A stretch of DNA of 27,528 nucleotides from Gammaproteobacteria bacterium UBA7376. Lineage in GTDB: Bacteria > Pseudomonadota > Gammaproteobacteria > Pseudomonadales > Azotimanducaceae. The stretch covers positions 1-27,528 of the forward strand of contig DKNY01000037.1 of assembly GCA_002470275.1 (NCBI GenBank), given 5' to 3'. How positions within the stretch are numbered: position 1 is the stretch's first letter; every line of letters begins with the position of its first letter. The notes beneath the pieces were generated by a model. It worked only from the letters and a program-made list of their open reading frames with translations, was not told where the DNA came from and made no database searches. The translations under genes were made by a program, and so were the position numbers. Below, in pieces: positions 7,642 through 15,580 of this stretch.

Positions 7642-8265
7642 CTAGGCCGCGGCGCTGGGTCGACTGGCCATGCGTTTAAACCATGACACGACATAGGTGT
7701 GCTCTGGATTCAGAGGTTGTCCGACCATCTCGCTGCCGGCAAAGGCCAGGGTGCAAAAGAGGAAGACATCGGCCAGGGTCAGATGTTCGCCGGTGACGAA
7801 GCTTCTGCCGTCGGCCATCATATCGTTTAGCCAGGAAAGCCTATTCTGAGCAACGTTCTTTAGGCCAGTGGAGGCTTCAGGCAGCGTCATCATTCGATCT
7901 TTGAAGATTGGCAGGCCCTCACCGAAGCGGAAGCCATTCAACATGGGCTCGCAGATGCCCAAGTCTACTCGGCGTGTCCACATCCGAGTAGCAGCTCGGG
8001 CCTCCGGCGTGGTGCCGATGAGGTCTGTGCGCTCACCGGCATGTTCATCAAGATATTCGCAGATGGCTGTCACTTCAGTGACGACGAAGCCGTCGGCTGC
8101 CACCAAGGCTGGCAGTTGGCCGGCTGGGTTTACCTCAAGAAAGGCCGGCTGACGATTTTCGCCAGCCATCAGATCAATCTCGTGCAGGTCCAGTTCGATG
8201 CCGCGCTCGGCCGCAAACATCCTGACGGCATGTGGGTTTGGGCCCATTGAATTATAGAGTTTCAC
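7642..8265 (-). CDS. Glutathione S-transferase
   Basis: 207 residues, normal GST size. The N-terminal thioredoxin-like domain (about 1-75) starts KLYNSMGPNPHAVR and contains NPAGQLPAL with the cis-proline P52 and the TEVTAICEYLDE stretch that contacts the gamma-glutamyl group. An all-helical C-terminal domain follows, with the conserved LTLADVFLF folding motif. The first-strand catalytic residue is not obvious: S6 is the nearest candidate, and there is no Cys at position 10 as in beta-class enzymes. It is the last gene of a minus-strand cluster, 45 bases after glyoxalase I and downstream of the halohydrin dehalogenase-like gene. In that setting, conjugation of epoxides or reactive aldehydes to glutathione is a reasonable inference. 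A 12-base hairpin follows the stop. Confidence 0.92.
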   Translation of the reverse strand: MKLYNSMGPNPHAVRMFAAERGIELDLHEIDLMAGENRQPAFLEVNPAGQLPALVAADGFVVTEVTAICEYLDEHAGERTDLIGTTPEARAATRMWTRRVDLGICEPMLNGFRFGEGLPIFKDRMMTLPEASTGLKNVAQNRLSWLNDMMADGRSFVTGEHLTLADVFLFCTLAFAGSEMVGQPLNPEHTYVVSWFKRMASRPSAAA

Positions 8266-8310
8266 CTTAATTTATCCTCTTCAGACGATTGGGTCGTGCT
8301 CTCAGACGGT

Positions 8311-8730
8311 TTACCATTCTCCCACGTTGGGCATATCACTCCACGGTTGAGCGGCGGGTAACGGGTTCCCATGCTGCAGAAGCTCGACAGATATGCCGTC
8401 TGGTGACCTGACAAATGCCATGCGGCCATCCCTGGGCGGCCGGCTTATGGTAACGCCATGCTTGGACAAGCGCTCGCAAGTCTCGTAGATATTCTCGACC
8501 TGATACGCCAGATGACCAAAGTTTCTACCGCCGTCGTAGGTTTCAGGGTCCCAGTTATGGGTCAGCTCCACCTGAGCGTCTTGATCCCCTGGTGCAGCCA
8601 GAAAAACCAGCGTGAAGCGTCCCGCCTCATTGTCATAACGGCTCAGCTCTTCAAGCCCCAGAGCGTCGCAGTAAAAGCTGAGGGAGGCATCTAAATCACC
8701 AACACGCACCATCGTATGCAGATATTTCAT
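8311..8730 (-). CDS. gloA: Glyoxalase I (lactoylglutathione lyase, VOC fold)
   Basis: Converts the hemithioacetal of methylglyoxal and glutathione to S-lactoylglutathione. From the ATG at 8730 the protein has 139 residues and begins KYLHTMVRVGDL, exactly like bacterial GloA; a more distal ATG at 8769 would add 13 unrelated residues. All four metal ligands of the E. coli enzyme have counterparts: H5 (LHTMVRV), E55 (VELTHN), H73 (FGHLAYQV) and E116 (VELLQ), the pattern of the short Ni/Co-type enzymes. The C-terminal tail after residue 120 is proline-rich. It lies between a small HTH-like gene (69 bases upstream) and the GST (45 bases downstream), probably in one transcript, grouping two glutathione-dependent enzymes. 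The symbol rests on family resemblance; a VOC enzyme using a related glutathione adduct is possible. Confidence 0.88.
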   Translation of the reverse strand: MKYLHTMVRVGDLDASLSFYCDALGLEELSRYDNEAGRFTLVFLAAPGDQDAQVELTHNWDPETYDGGRNFGHLAYQVENIYETCERLSKHGVTISRPPRDGRMAFVRSPDGISVELLQHGNPLPAAQPWSDMPNVGEW

Positions 8731-8799
8731 TTTCTTATCCGAACAAGTAGGAAAACAGATACTAATCAAGCTTGAGCCGCTCTGCTCGAAAAACCGCGC

Positions 8800-8985
8800 T
8801 TAGATTGGGTCCGATTTTGAAACGCCCTCTTTTGCTGGCAGAGCGTTAAGCAGCTGATCATGATCCAGAGATGCCCAGAGCTGGCCGCTCGAATCGGTGT
8901 GAAAGAGGATGTGTCGCGCCAGCAAAAATTCCCTCAGCGCGTCCGGTTCTACGTCGAAGTGAGCGCAGAGCTCCGCACCCGTCAT
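8800..8985 (-). CDS. Small winged-helix-like protein of unknown function
   Basis: A 61-residue protein (TGAELCAHFDVEPDALREFL...) whose pattern ELCAHFDVEPDALREFLLARHILF fits a helix-turn-helix, followed by a possible beta wing (HTDSSGQLWASLD). The ATG at 8985 has no clear ribosome site. The frame stays open upstream and has two adjacent TTG codons directly after the dehalogenase stop (from 9039); starting there would add a very basic 18-residue tail (LRRTKRRPRQPQRR), which could contact DNA or RNA. It lies 55 bases after the halohydrin dehalogenase-like gene and 69 bases before glyoxalase I on the same strand, so it may be a local regulator, or an adaptor reached by coupled translation. I do not recognise the family, and the real start is undecided. 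Confidence 0.5.
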   Translation of the reverse strand: MTGAELCAHFDVEPDALREFLLARHILFHTDSSGQLWASLDHDQLLNALPAKEGVSKSDPI

Positions 8986-9040
8986 GATTCGACGTTGGGG
9001 CTGACGAGGTCGACGCTTTGTGCGTCGCAGCCGCAACAAG

Positions 9041-9721
9041 TTACTGGACCCAGCCACCGCTGAACGGGATAACCTGACCCACGAAAAAGTCACTTTCGTC
9101 CGAGGCCAGGAAGAGCGCAAAGAGGGCGTCCTCTTCCGCTGTCGCTAAACGCCCAAGGGGAACCTGCTTAGACAGAGACTGTTTGAATGATGCTTTTTCT
9201 CGCAGCGCTTCGGGGTAATAGACCGGGTTTTCAACGTAATTTTGGGCGATGAGATTAACCTGGATGTTATGTGGGGCAACCTCCACGCCCAGGGCCCTTA
9301 CATAGCCGGCTTGAGCGCCTCTAGCGGCGCTGTACGCCGTCAGCGTCCGCATACCCTTGAGTGCAGCGGCGCTACCGAAGACTACGATCTTGCCCCGACT
9401 TCTGCTGATCATTTGAGGTAGCACCGCCCGACACAGCCGATGCAGGGGGTGCACCATCATCTCAAAAGCGCAGCGCCAGTCGTCATCACATAGTTCTTGG
9501 GCTTCGATGCCGCTGAAGTTTGGTGACGCTAGGTTGGCAACCAAAATGTCAGTTTCACCGGCTTCCTCAACCAACGCCTCGCAGCGGCCGGCTGCGGTTA
9601 GGTCCGATGTATCAGAAAAAACAATTGCGCCTTCACGCCTAAAAACCGCCTGGGTAGCTGGCCCCATAAAGTCGTCTGCTTGGGTCAGTAGAACCCGCTT
9701 CCCTGCTAATCTGCCGTTCAT
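9041..9721 (-). CDS. Halohydrin dehalogenase-like SDR-fold enzyme
   Basis: 226 residues with an SDR fold but without the NAD(P) site: the glycine motif is replaced by TQADDFMG (T13-x4-F18-x-G20), and the catalytic lysine is arginine (S117-x12-Y130-x3-R134; GSAAALKGM...AYSAAR). T-x4-F-x-G together with S-x12-Y-x3-R are the two motifs used to recognise halohydrin dehalogenases, which convert vicinal haloalcohols to epoxides and release halide, and can open epoxides with other anions such as azide or cyanide. In ordinary SDRs these positions read TGxxxGxG and YxxxK, so cofactor-dependent redox activity is unlikely. GGGGAGG sits just before the ATG. It is the first gene of a minus-strand cluster with an HTH-like protein, glyoxalase I and GST, and diverges from malate synthase G across 141 bases. 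Activity is inferred from motifs; a non-dehalogenating relative cannot be excluded. Confidence 0.82.
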   Translation of the reverse strand: MNGRLAGKRVLLTQADDFMGPATQAVFRREGAIVFSDTSDLTAAGRCEALVEEAGETDILVANLASPNFSGIEAQELCDDDWRCAFEMMVHPLHRLCRAVLPQMISRSRGKIVVFGSAAALKGMRTLTAYSAARGAQAGYVRALGVEVAPHNIQVNLIAQNYVENPVYYPEALREKASFKQSLSKQVPLGRLATAEEDALFALFLASDESDFFVGQVIPFSGGWVQ

Positions 9722-9862
9722 ACTGCCTCCCCTTTCTTCGCACTCTAATGCTGGGTGTCGCTCTTTTTCAACTGGATTCGCTTTGTCTTACCGCTAAGGC
9801 GTACTTTGGGCAACTTTGCCGATATACTCACCGGCCATTTCAAAACTTTGCGAGTCAGACCC

Positions 9863-12058
9863 ATGCCAGAGCCGCGAGTTCAACGAGGATCCTTGCAGGT
9901 TAGTGAGGAGATTGTCCAGCTCATCGAGGAACAGGCTCTTCCTCATACTGGCGTATCTGACGCGGCGTTTTGGGCGGGTCTCGAAGCTGCCATTGTCGAT
10001 CTTGGCCCCGTAAATCGAGCCCTCCTTGCGAAGCGGCAGGCGCTGCAAGAACAGATCGATGCATGGCATCTTGAACGCAAGGGCAAGGCGTTGGATGAAG
10101 CCGAATACAAGGCGTTCCTCATCTCCATCGGCTATTTATTGCCTGAACCCGGCGAGGTGCGGATTGACGTTGAGAACGTGGACGATGAAATCGCCAGGAT
10201 TGCGGGTCCACAGCTGGTGGTGCCGGTCATGAACGCTCGCTACGCCTTGAATGCGGCGAATGCCAGGTGGGGTAGCCTGTATGACGCCTTTTACGGTACC
10301 GACATCATTCCTGAATCCCAGGGACGCGAAAAAGGCAGCAGCTATAACCCTGCCCGTGGCGAATTGGTGGTGGCTCGGGTTACTCAGATTTTGGATGAGC
10401 TTGTGCCGCTGGCCACGAGTAGTCACGCCGATGTTGTCGCCTATGGCGTTGGTACTGATGCAGGCGGTTGTCGGCAACTGCGTTGCGTACTCGCAGATGG
10501 CGGCAATACCGCGCTCGCCGACCCCGGGCAGTTCAAGGGCTATGTAGGGAGAGACGAACCCTCTCAGATCTTGTTGCAGCATAACGGTTTACATCTGGAT
10601 ATTTTGGTTGACCGATCGGATGCCGTGGGCGCGGTGAGTCCGGCCGGCGTTAAGGACGTCATGATCGAGGCAGCCCTAACGACCATCCAGGACTGTGAGG
10701 ATTCCGTGGCCGCCGTGGACGCGCAGGATAAGTGCGTGGTCTACGGTAACTGGCTCGGGCTGATGAAAGGCGACCTGAGCGAGACCATGACCAAGGGCGG
10801 ACGACAAATTGTTCGCTCGCTCCAGGGCGACAGACACTACCTGGATACCAACGGCCAGCCTCTGCGAATGCATGGTCGGAGCCTGATGTTGGTTCGCAAT
10901 GTGGGACACCTCATGACGACGGATGCGGTCCTGGATGCCGCAGGGAATGAAATTCCTGAAGGATTCCTGGATGCCTTCGTGACGTCGCTCGCGGGCAAGC
11001 ACGATTTGCTTCGACGGGATGAGGAAGTGCGTAATTCTAGATCTGGCAGTATTTATATCGTTAAGCCAAAAATGCACGGCCCCGAGGAAGTGGCTCTGGC
11101 GGTGACGCTTTTCGAGCGGGTGGAAGACACCCTGGGACTCGCGCCCAACACGCTGAAGATAGGCGTCATGGACGAGGAGCGAAGAACCAGCGTCAACCTC
11201 AAGGCCTGCATTGCAGAAGCGAAGTATCGGATTGTCTTTATCAATACGGGTTTTCTCGACCGTACTGGGGACGAAATTCATACCAGCATGCAGGCTGGCC
11301 CCGTGCTCGCCAAAGAAGTGATTAAGGCCCAGACCTGGATCAAAGCCTACGAGGACAGCAATGTGGATGCCGGTCTGGCCGCAGGTTTCCGCGGCAAGGC
11401 GCAGATCGGTAAGGGCATGTGGCCCAAGCCGGATGAGATGGCAGAAATGCTGGACGCGAAGGTAAGTCATCCTAATGCCGGAGCAAATACTGCCTGGGTA
11501 CCGTCACCCACTGCCGCATCGCTGCATGCCCTGCACTACCACCAGGTGAGCGTGGCCGGACGGCAGGCGGAACTAGAATCCCGCCCCCCTGCGAGCGTGG
11601 ACGATATTCTCAAGATTCCGCTGCTGATGGGTCAAAACCTATCGGCTGAAGAGATCCAGTCTGAGCTGGACAATAATGCTCAGGGGATTTTGGGTTATGT
11701 CGTGCGCTGGATTGATCAGGGGGTAGGCTGCTCCAAGGTTCCCGACATCAACAATGTTGGGTTGATGGAGGACCGAGCCACGCTGCGTATTTCCAGCCAA
11801 CATATTGCTAACTGGCTGCATCATGACGTTTGTTCGGTGCAGCAGGTGCGTGAAACGCTGGAGCGCATGGCGGCCATTGTGGATGGGCAAAATGCTGACG
11901 ATGAGGCCTACCGTAATATGGCTCCAAATTTCGACGAGAGCATCGCGTTCCAGGCCGCCTGCGACCTGATCTTCAAGGGCATCGACCAGCCCAGCGGCTA
12001 TACCGAGCCCGTGCTCCACGCCCGTCGACGGGAAGCTAAGGAGCAATATGGCTCCTAG
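9863..12058 (+). CDS. glcB: Malate synthase G
   Basis: Condenses glyoxylate and acetyl-CoA to malate, in the glyoxylate shunt and in glycolate/glyoxylate use. From the ATG at 9863 the protein has 731 residues, close to the roughly 720 of GlcB, and begins [20 protein letters not shown] in register with the family; in-frame sequence back to 9755 looks non-homologous. Typical stretches are [55 protein letters not shown] and [17 protein letters not shown], which carry the active-site arginine, acidic metal ligands and the late-domain residues. No strong ribosome site precedes the ATG; a TATACT (9823-9828) could be its -10. The gene ends 3 bases from the convergent acetate-type symporter gene, and together they suggest growth on C2 compounds. 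No isocitrate lyase lies in the window. Confidence 0.96.
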   Translation: MPEPRVQRGSLQVSEEIVQLIEEQALPHTGVSDAAFWAGLEAAIVDLGPVNRALLAKRQALQEQIDAWHLERKGKALDEAEYKAFLISIGYLLPEPGEVRIDVENVDDEIARIAGPQLVVPVMNARYALNAANARWGSLYDAFYGTDIIPESQGREKGSSYNPARGELVVARVTQILDELVPLATSSHADVVAYGVGTDAGGCRQLRCVLADGGNTALADPGQFKGYVGRDEPSQILLQHNGLHLDILVDRSDAVGAVSPAGVKDVMIEAALTTIQDCEDSVAAVDAQDKCVVYGNWLGLMKGDLSETMTKGGRQIVRSLQGDRHYLDTNGQPLRMHGRSLMLVRNVGHLMTTDAVLDAAGNEIPEGFLDAFVTSLAGKHDLLRRDEEVRNSRSGSIYIVKPKMHGPEEVALAVTLFERVEDTLGLAPNTLKIGVMDEERRTSVNLKACIAEAKYRIVFINTGFLDRTGDEIHTSMQAGPVLAKEVIKAQTWIKAYEDSNVDAGLAAGFRGKAQIGKGMWPKPDEMAEMLDAKVSHPNAGANTAWVPSPTAASLHALHYHQVSVAGRQAELESRPPASVDDILKIPLLMGQNLSAEEIQSELDNNAQGILGYVVRWIDQGVGCSKVPDINNVGLMEDRATLRISSQHIANWLHHDVCSVQQVRETLERMAAIVDGQNADDEAYRNMAPNFDESIAFQAACDLIFKGIDQPSGYTEPVLHARRREAKEQYGS

Positions 12059-12061
12059 GCG

Positions 12062-13813
12062 CTAGCCTCGGGGCACCCGGATACGGTGAACCATGGCTAC
12101 TACGTCTTGAGGTACCGGCGCCGTGAGCCGCGAGATAACTAGGGCCAGCGTTAGGTTGATAATCGCGCCAATGGTGCCAATGCCCTCTGGTGAGATACCA
12201 AACCACCAGTGTTCCGAGGTATTCATCGACGGCTCGACAAATTTAAAAAAGACGATGTAGCCGAAGGTAAAAATTAACCCTGCTAGCATGCCGGTAATGG
12301 CCCCCTCTCGATTCATGCGCTGATCAAAAATACCCAGCAAAATTGCGGGGAACAGGGACGCCGCCGCCAGCCCAAACGCAAAGGCGACAACCTGCGCCAC
12401 AAAGCCGGGCGGGTCGATACCCAAATAACCGGCAATGGCGATAGCGGTAGCGGCCGAGACGCGAGCGTAGAAAAGCTCTTGTTTATCGCTCAAGCCCCGA
12501 GCAAAGGTTTTCTTAAGCAGGTCGTGAGAAACGGAGGTGGAGATAACCAGCAGCAGCCCCGCAGCAGTGGACAGGGCCGCGGCCAGGCCGCCTGCCGCCA
12601 CAAGCGCAATGACCCACCCGGGCAGCGAGGCGATTTCGGGGTTGGCCAAGACCATGATGTCCCGGTCTACATAGACTTCGTTTGCCGACTGGGTTGTGGG
12701 GTTAGTAATAGCTCGCGAACCATCAGGGCGACGCGCGTCAGCGAAGGTGGGCTTACCCTCAAAGGGTGCGCCGGGATGGTACTGAATGCGCCCATCCTCG
12801 TTCTTGTCCTCCCAGCCGATCAGTCCAATATCCTCCCAGCTCTTGAACCAGCCTGCGATCTGGGTGTAGGGCGTGTTGTGTACCGTTTCAACAAAGTTCA
12901 GACGAGCAAAGGCGCCCACGGCTGGCGCTGTGGTGTATAGCAAGGCAATAAACAGCAGGGCATAGCCGGCGGACTTTCGGGCATCTGAAACTTTGGGGAC
13001 GGTAAAAAAGCGCACGATCACATGGGGAAGGCCCGCTGTGCCGATCATAAGCGCCATGGTAATCGCAAATACATCGACAGTGCTCTTGCTGCCCTCCGTG
13101 TAGGGTCCAAAGCCCAGGCCCACCAGCGTATTGTCCAGCTTCTCAAGGACGGATAGGCCCGATCCATCCGTGACTTGAGCACCGAGGCCGACCTGAGGAA
13201 TGGGAATGCCGGTAATCAGTAGGGAGATAAAGATGGCCGGCACCAGATAGGCGAAGATCAGGACACAGTACTGGGCCACTTGCGTATAGGTAATCCCCTT
13301 CATGCCCCCCAGGACGGCGTACATGAACACGATGGCCATGCCCACGACAACGCCCCAGAAAATCGGAATATTAAGGAACTGAGAGAAGACGATGCCTACC
13401 CCCCGCATCTGACCTGCCACGTAGGTAAAGGAAATGACGATTAGGCAGATGACGGCCACGACGCGCGCGGTGGTGGAGTAGTAACGCGTGCCAATAAAAT
13501 CGGGCACGGTGAATTGCCCGAATTTTCGCAGGTAGGGTGCCAGCAGCAAGGCCAGGATCACGTAGCCGCCCGTCCAGCCCATGAGGTAGACGGTACCGTC
13601 GTAGCCCATGAAGGCAATAATGCCCGCCATAGAGATAAAGGAGGCTGCGCTCATCCAGTCCGCGGCGGTTGCCATTCCGTTGGCCACAGGGTGAACGCCC
13701 CCGCCGGCGACGTAAAATTCGTCCGTTGTGCCCGCTCGAGAATAAATCGCGATGCCAATGTAGAGGGCGAAAGAGGCGGCAACGAAGAGGTAGGTGAGGA
13801 GCTGGACGTCCAC
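12062..13813 (-). CDS. Sodium:solute symporter large subunit (SSS family, VC_2705/ActP-like)
   Basis: 583-residue integral membrane protein with about 13 predicted hydrophobic segments, in the solute:sodium symporter family (LeuT fold). Family stretches: DEFYVAGGGVHPVANGMATAADWMSAASF near the N-terminus, the core GRSNIP-like VAGQMRGVG, GGMKGITYTQVAQY and the late GGLAAALSTAAGLLLV. It most resembles cation/acetate symporters of the two-subunit VC_2705 type. A hydrophilic insertion at about 315-385 holds DKNEDGRIQYHPG, which looks like an EF-hand-like loop. It begins with GTG, whose G is also the last base of the small-subunit TAG stop, with GAGGAGGAG just upstream, so translation is probably coupled. 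Acetate or another short monocarboxylate is the likely cargo, supported by the adjacent malate synthase; the cargo is not proven by sequence. Confidence 0.93.
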   Translation of the reverse strand: MDVQLLTYLFVAASFALYIGIAIYSRAGTTDEFYVAGGGVHPVANGMATAADWMSAASFISMAGIIAFMGYDGTVYLMGWTGGYVILALLLAPYLRKFGQFTVPDFIGTRYYSTTARVVAVICLIVISFTYVAGQMRGVGIVFSQFLNIPIFWGVVVGMAIVFMYAVLGGMKGITYTQVAQYCVLIFAYLVPAIFISLLITGIPIPQVGLGAQVTDGSGLSVLEKLDNTLVGLGFGPYTEGSKSTVDVFAITMALMIGTAGLPHVIVRFFTVPKVSDARKSAGYALLFIALLYTTAPAVGAFARLNFVETVHNTPYTQIAGWFKSWEDIGLIGWEDKNEDGRIQYHPGAPFEGKPTFADARRPDGSRAITNPTTQSANEVYVDRDIMVLANPEIASLPGWVIALVAAGGLAAALSTAAGLLLVISTSVSHDLLKKTFARGLSDKQELFYARVSAATAIAIAGYLGIDPPGFVAQVVAFAFGLAAASLFPAILLGIFDQRMNREGAITGMLAGLIFTFGYIVFFKFVEPSMNTSEHWWFGISPEGIGTIGAIINLTLALVISRLTAPVPQDVVAMVHRIRVPRG

Positions 13814-14082
13814 TATTGCTCCTCCTCTTCGTCATCCGATACGCCGAACTTCCGATCGATGCGCTGCATCAAGAGGCTGTAAACCAGGATTAACAGCACG
13901 AATACATAGATCGATCCCTGCTGAGCCCACCAGAACCCGAGCTTAAAACCAAAGAACGGAATTTGATTCAGCTGATCCACCAGCAGGATGCCGAAACCAA
14001 ATGAGACTGTGAACCAAATGGCGAGCAGGATGAGTAGGAGCCGTATATTGGCGCGCCAATAGGCCTGATTATCGTCTTTCAT
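13813..14082 (-). CDS. Symporter small subunit, DUF4212 family
   Basis: An 89-residue protein with two membrane helices (about 13-35 and 52-73) and an acidic C-terminus (DDEEEEQ). DUF4212 proteins are the conserved small partners of VC_2705-type sodium:solute symporters and are encoded directly upstream of the large subunit, as here. The ATG at 14082 is chosen because GGGGAG lies 6 bases before it; a start at 14094 would add only four residues. Its stop overlaps the start of the large subunit by one base. The 210 bases upstream (14083-14292) separate it from the divergent acetyltransferase and should hold its promoter, but I found no convincing -35/-10 pair there. Confidence 0.92.
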   Translation of the reverse strand: MKDDNQAYWRANIRLLLILLAIWFTVSFGFGILLVDQLNQIPFFGFKLGFWWAQQGSIYVFVLLILVYSLLMQRIDRKFGVSDDEEEEQ

Positions 14083-14292
14083 AAGTCTCCCCAACTTGAT
14101 GTCAGAATAGCTCTGTATAGCGAGTCGGCGTCTCGGCTAGAACCCGCCGGAACCTCCCTGTGCAAGCATGGAACGTTACTTGATTGACCTCCACGATCAA
14201 AGAGGCAGTCGACAATGTGATGATCGATAGGTGGTATCCCACGGGTCAACCTTGTAGCCTGCCGATTTGTAAGGTGTGAGATTGGGAAAACG

Positions 14293-15543
14293 GTGGCTAA
14301 GAGGAGTGGGGTAGAAATTCGTGACCTTGATGCGGTGCGTGATATGCCCGCGATACGGCGTATTTGGCGCGAGATTGGGTGGGCTAGCGACAAGCGGGCG
14401 GAAAAGCAAATTCCCGTCTTTTATAAGGCTGGATCCTGCAGCGTCGCGGCCTTCGATGATGAGGCCGAGTGCGCTGTCCACGCCATCCCTGGACAGATGC
14501 AGCTTGATAAGACGCTGCTGCCGCTCTGCGTGATTGCCGCTGTCACCACTAGCCGCATCGGTCGCGGAATATCGCTGGCCCAGCGACTCACGGCGCGAGA
14601 ACTTGCGAAGGCCAGGCAGCGTGGCGACGCGGTGGCCGTCCTTGGCATGTTTGACCAAGGGTTCTATAACAAAGTTGGATTTGGTACGGGTGCCTACGTC
14701 AACGAGTTTGCCTTGGATCCGGCTTCCTTGGATGTGGCGATAAAACCGCGTACGCCCTCTCGCTTGACTACGGATAACTCAGACCAAATGCTGGCCAGCC
14801 TGCTTGCCCGCCCTCCGCTGCATGGCGGGGTCACCATCAATATCCCGAGCCTCTACAAAGCGGAACTGTCTATGCCCAGTGATGGCTTTGGTTTGGGATA
14901 TTTTCAGGGAGAGACCCTGACCCACTTCATTTGGATGGTCGGCGATGCAGAACATGGGCCCTATAAATTGCGGTGGATGGGGTATCGCGATGGGGCGGAG
15001 CTGCTGGAGTTGCTCGCCCTGTTAAAGTCTCTGGCAGACCAGGTTTATTCCGTTCGGTTGATCGAGCCGCCGCATATACAGCTTCAGAGTCTTCTTAAGA
15101 GACCGTTTCGCCAGCAGGCCATTGCTGGAAAAGGTAAGTTTTATGCAGATCAAAATGCCTACGCCTGGTACCAGCTACGCGTGCTCGATGTCTCCCAGTG
15201 CGTGGCCTGCATCCATCATCGGGGTCCGGCCCTGCGCTTCCAACTGGCGGTGAGTGACCCGGTAGATGAGATCCTGGCCGGAGACGATCTCTGGTCGCCC
15301 CTCGGTGGAACATACGTGGTTGAACTGTCGGAAAATTCTAGCGCTCGTCTTGTTGAAGAGGGCGATGAGTGCCCTGATCTGCCGACAGTTTGCTGTATGG
15401 TCAATACGCTGAGTCGCCTGCTCTTTGGCGTCTCCCCTGCTACCAGCCTTGCCATTACCGATGGACTCGAGGGTCCCGGGCCCGTACTACAGGCGCTGGA
15501 TACAATCATTCGAGCGAACCCAAACCCCGGGTGGGACTTTTAG
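14293..15543 (+). CDS. Eis-like GNAT N-acetyltransferase with C-terminal sterol-carrier-like domain
   Basis: 416 residues, matching the length and plan of Eis-family acetyltransferases: an N-terminal GNAT domain (about 8-150), a second degenerate GNAT domain (about 150-290) and a C-terminal SCP2-like domain (about 300-416). The acetyl-CoA site is read from VIAAVTTSRIGRGISLAQRLT; Y125 in GFYNKVGFG corresponds to the general-acid tyrosine of Eis, and the chain ends in Phe, whose free carboxylate acts as the base in the mycobacterial enzyme. Family members acetylate amines, including aminoglycosides in mycobacteria; the natural substrate here is unknown. The start is GTG with a weak ribosome site; no later in-frame ATG or GTG lies before the conserved region. 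RsgA begins 37 bases after the stop. Confidence 0.86.
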   Translation: MAKRSGVEIRDLDAVRDMPAIRRIWREIGWASDKRAEKQIPVFYKAGSCSVAAFDDEAECAVHAIPGQMQLDKTLLPLCVIAAVTTSRIGRGISLAQRLTARELAKARQRGDAVAVLGMFDQGFYNKVGFGTGAYVNEFALDPASLDVAIKPRTPSRLTTDNSDQMLASLLARPPLHGGVTINIPSLYKAELSMPSDGFGLGYFQGETLTHFIWMVGDAEHGPYKLRWMGYRDGAELLELLALLKSLADQVYSVRLIEPPHIQLQSLLKRPFRQQAIAGKGKFYADQNAYAWYQLRVLDVSQCVACIHHRGPALRFQLAVSDPVDEILAGDDLWSPLGGTYVVELSENSSARLVEEGDECPDLPTVCCMVNTLSRLLFGVSPATSLAITDGLEGPGPVLQALDTIIRANPNPGWDF

Positions 15544-15580
15544 CGATGAGGCGACGGGGCAGTTCGGGGCTTCTGTCGGA

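Noticed and set aside
8266..8310. Search for a separate promoter between glyoxalase I and GST
   Set aside because: 45 bases with no -35/-10 pair I can support; co-transcription is simpler.
9755..9862. N-terminal extension of malate synthase G from the ATG/GTG region at 9755
   Set aside because: Residues are unlike the family, and the normal family N-terminus starts at 9863.
10676..11470. 264-residue minus-strand ORF inside malate synthase G
   Set aside because: Fully antisense to a strongly conserved gene; its composition is that of a reverse-frame shadow of a GC-rich gene.
12039..12056. Small inverted repeat AGGAGC/GCTCCT at the malate synthase stop as a terminator
   Set aside because: Only 6 bases per arm, within the coding end, and no T-run on either strand.
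13371..13835. 154-residue minus-strand ORF in the symporter gene
   Set aside because: Out-of-frame shadow of the symporter, very Arg-rich, no family features.
14083..14292. Possible promoters (TATACA, TATTCT, GACAAT hexamers) between the symporter and acetyltransferase genes
   Set aside because: No candidate has a matching -35 at 16-18 bases, so none is reported.
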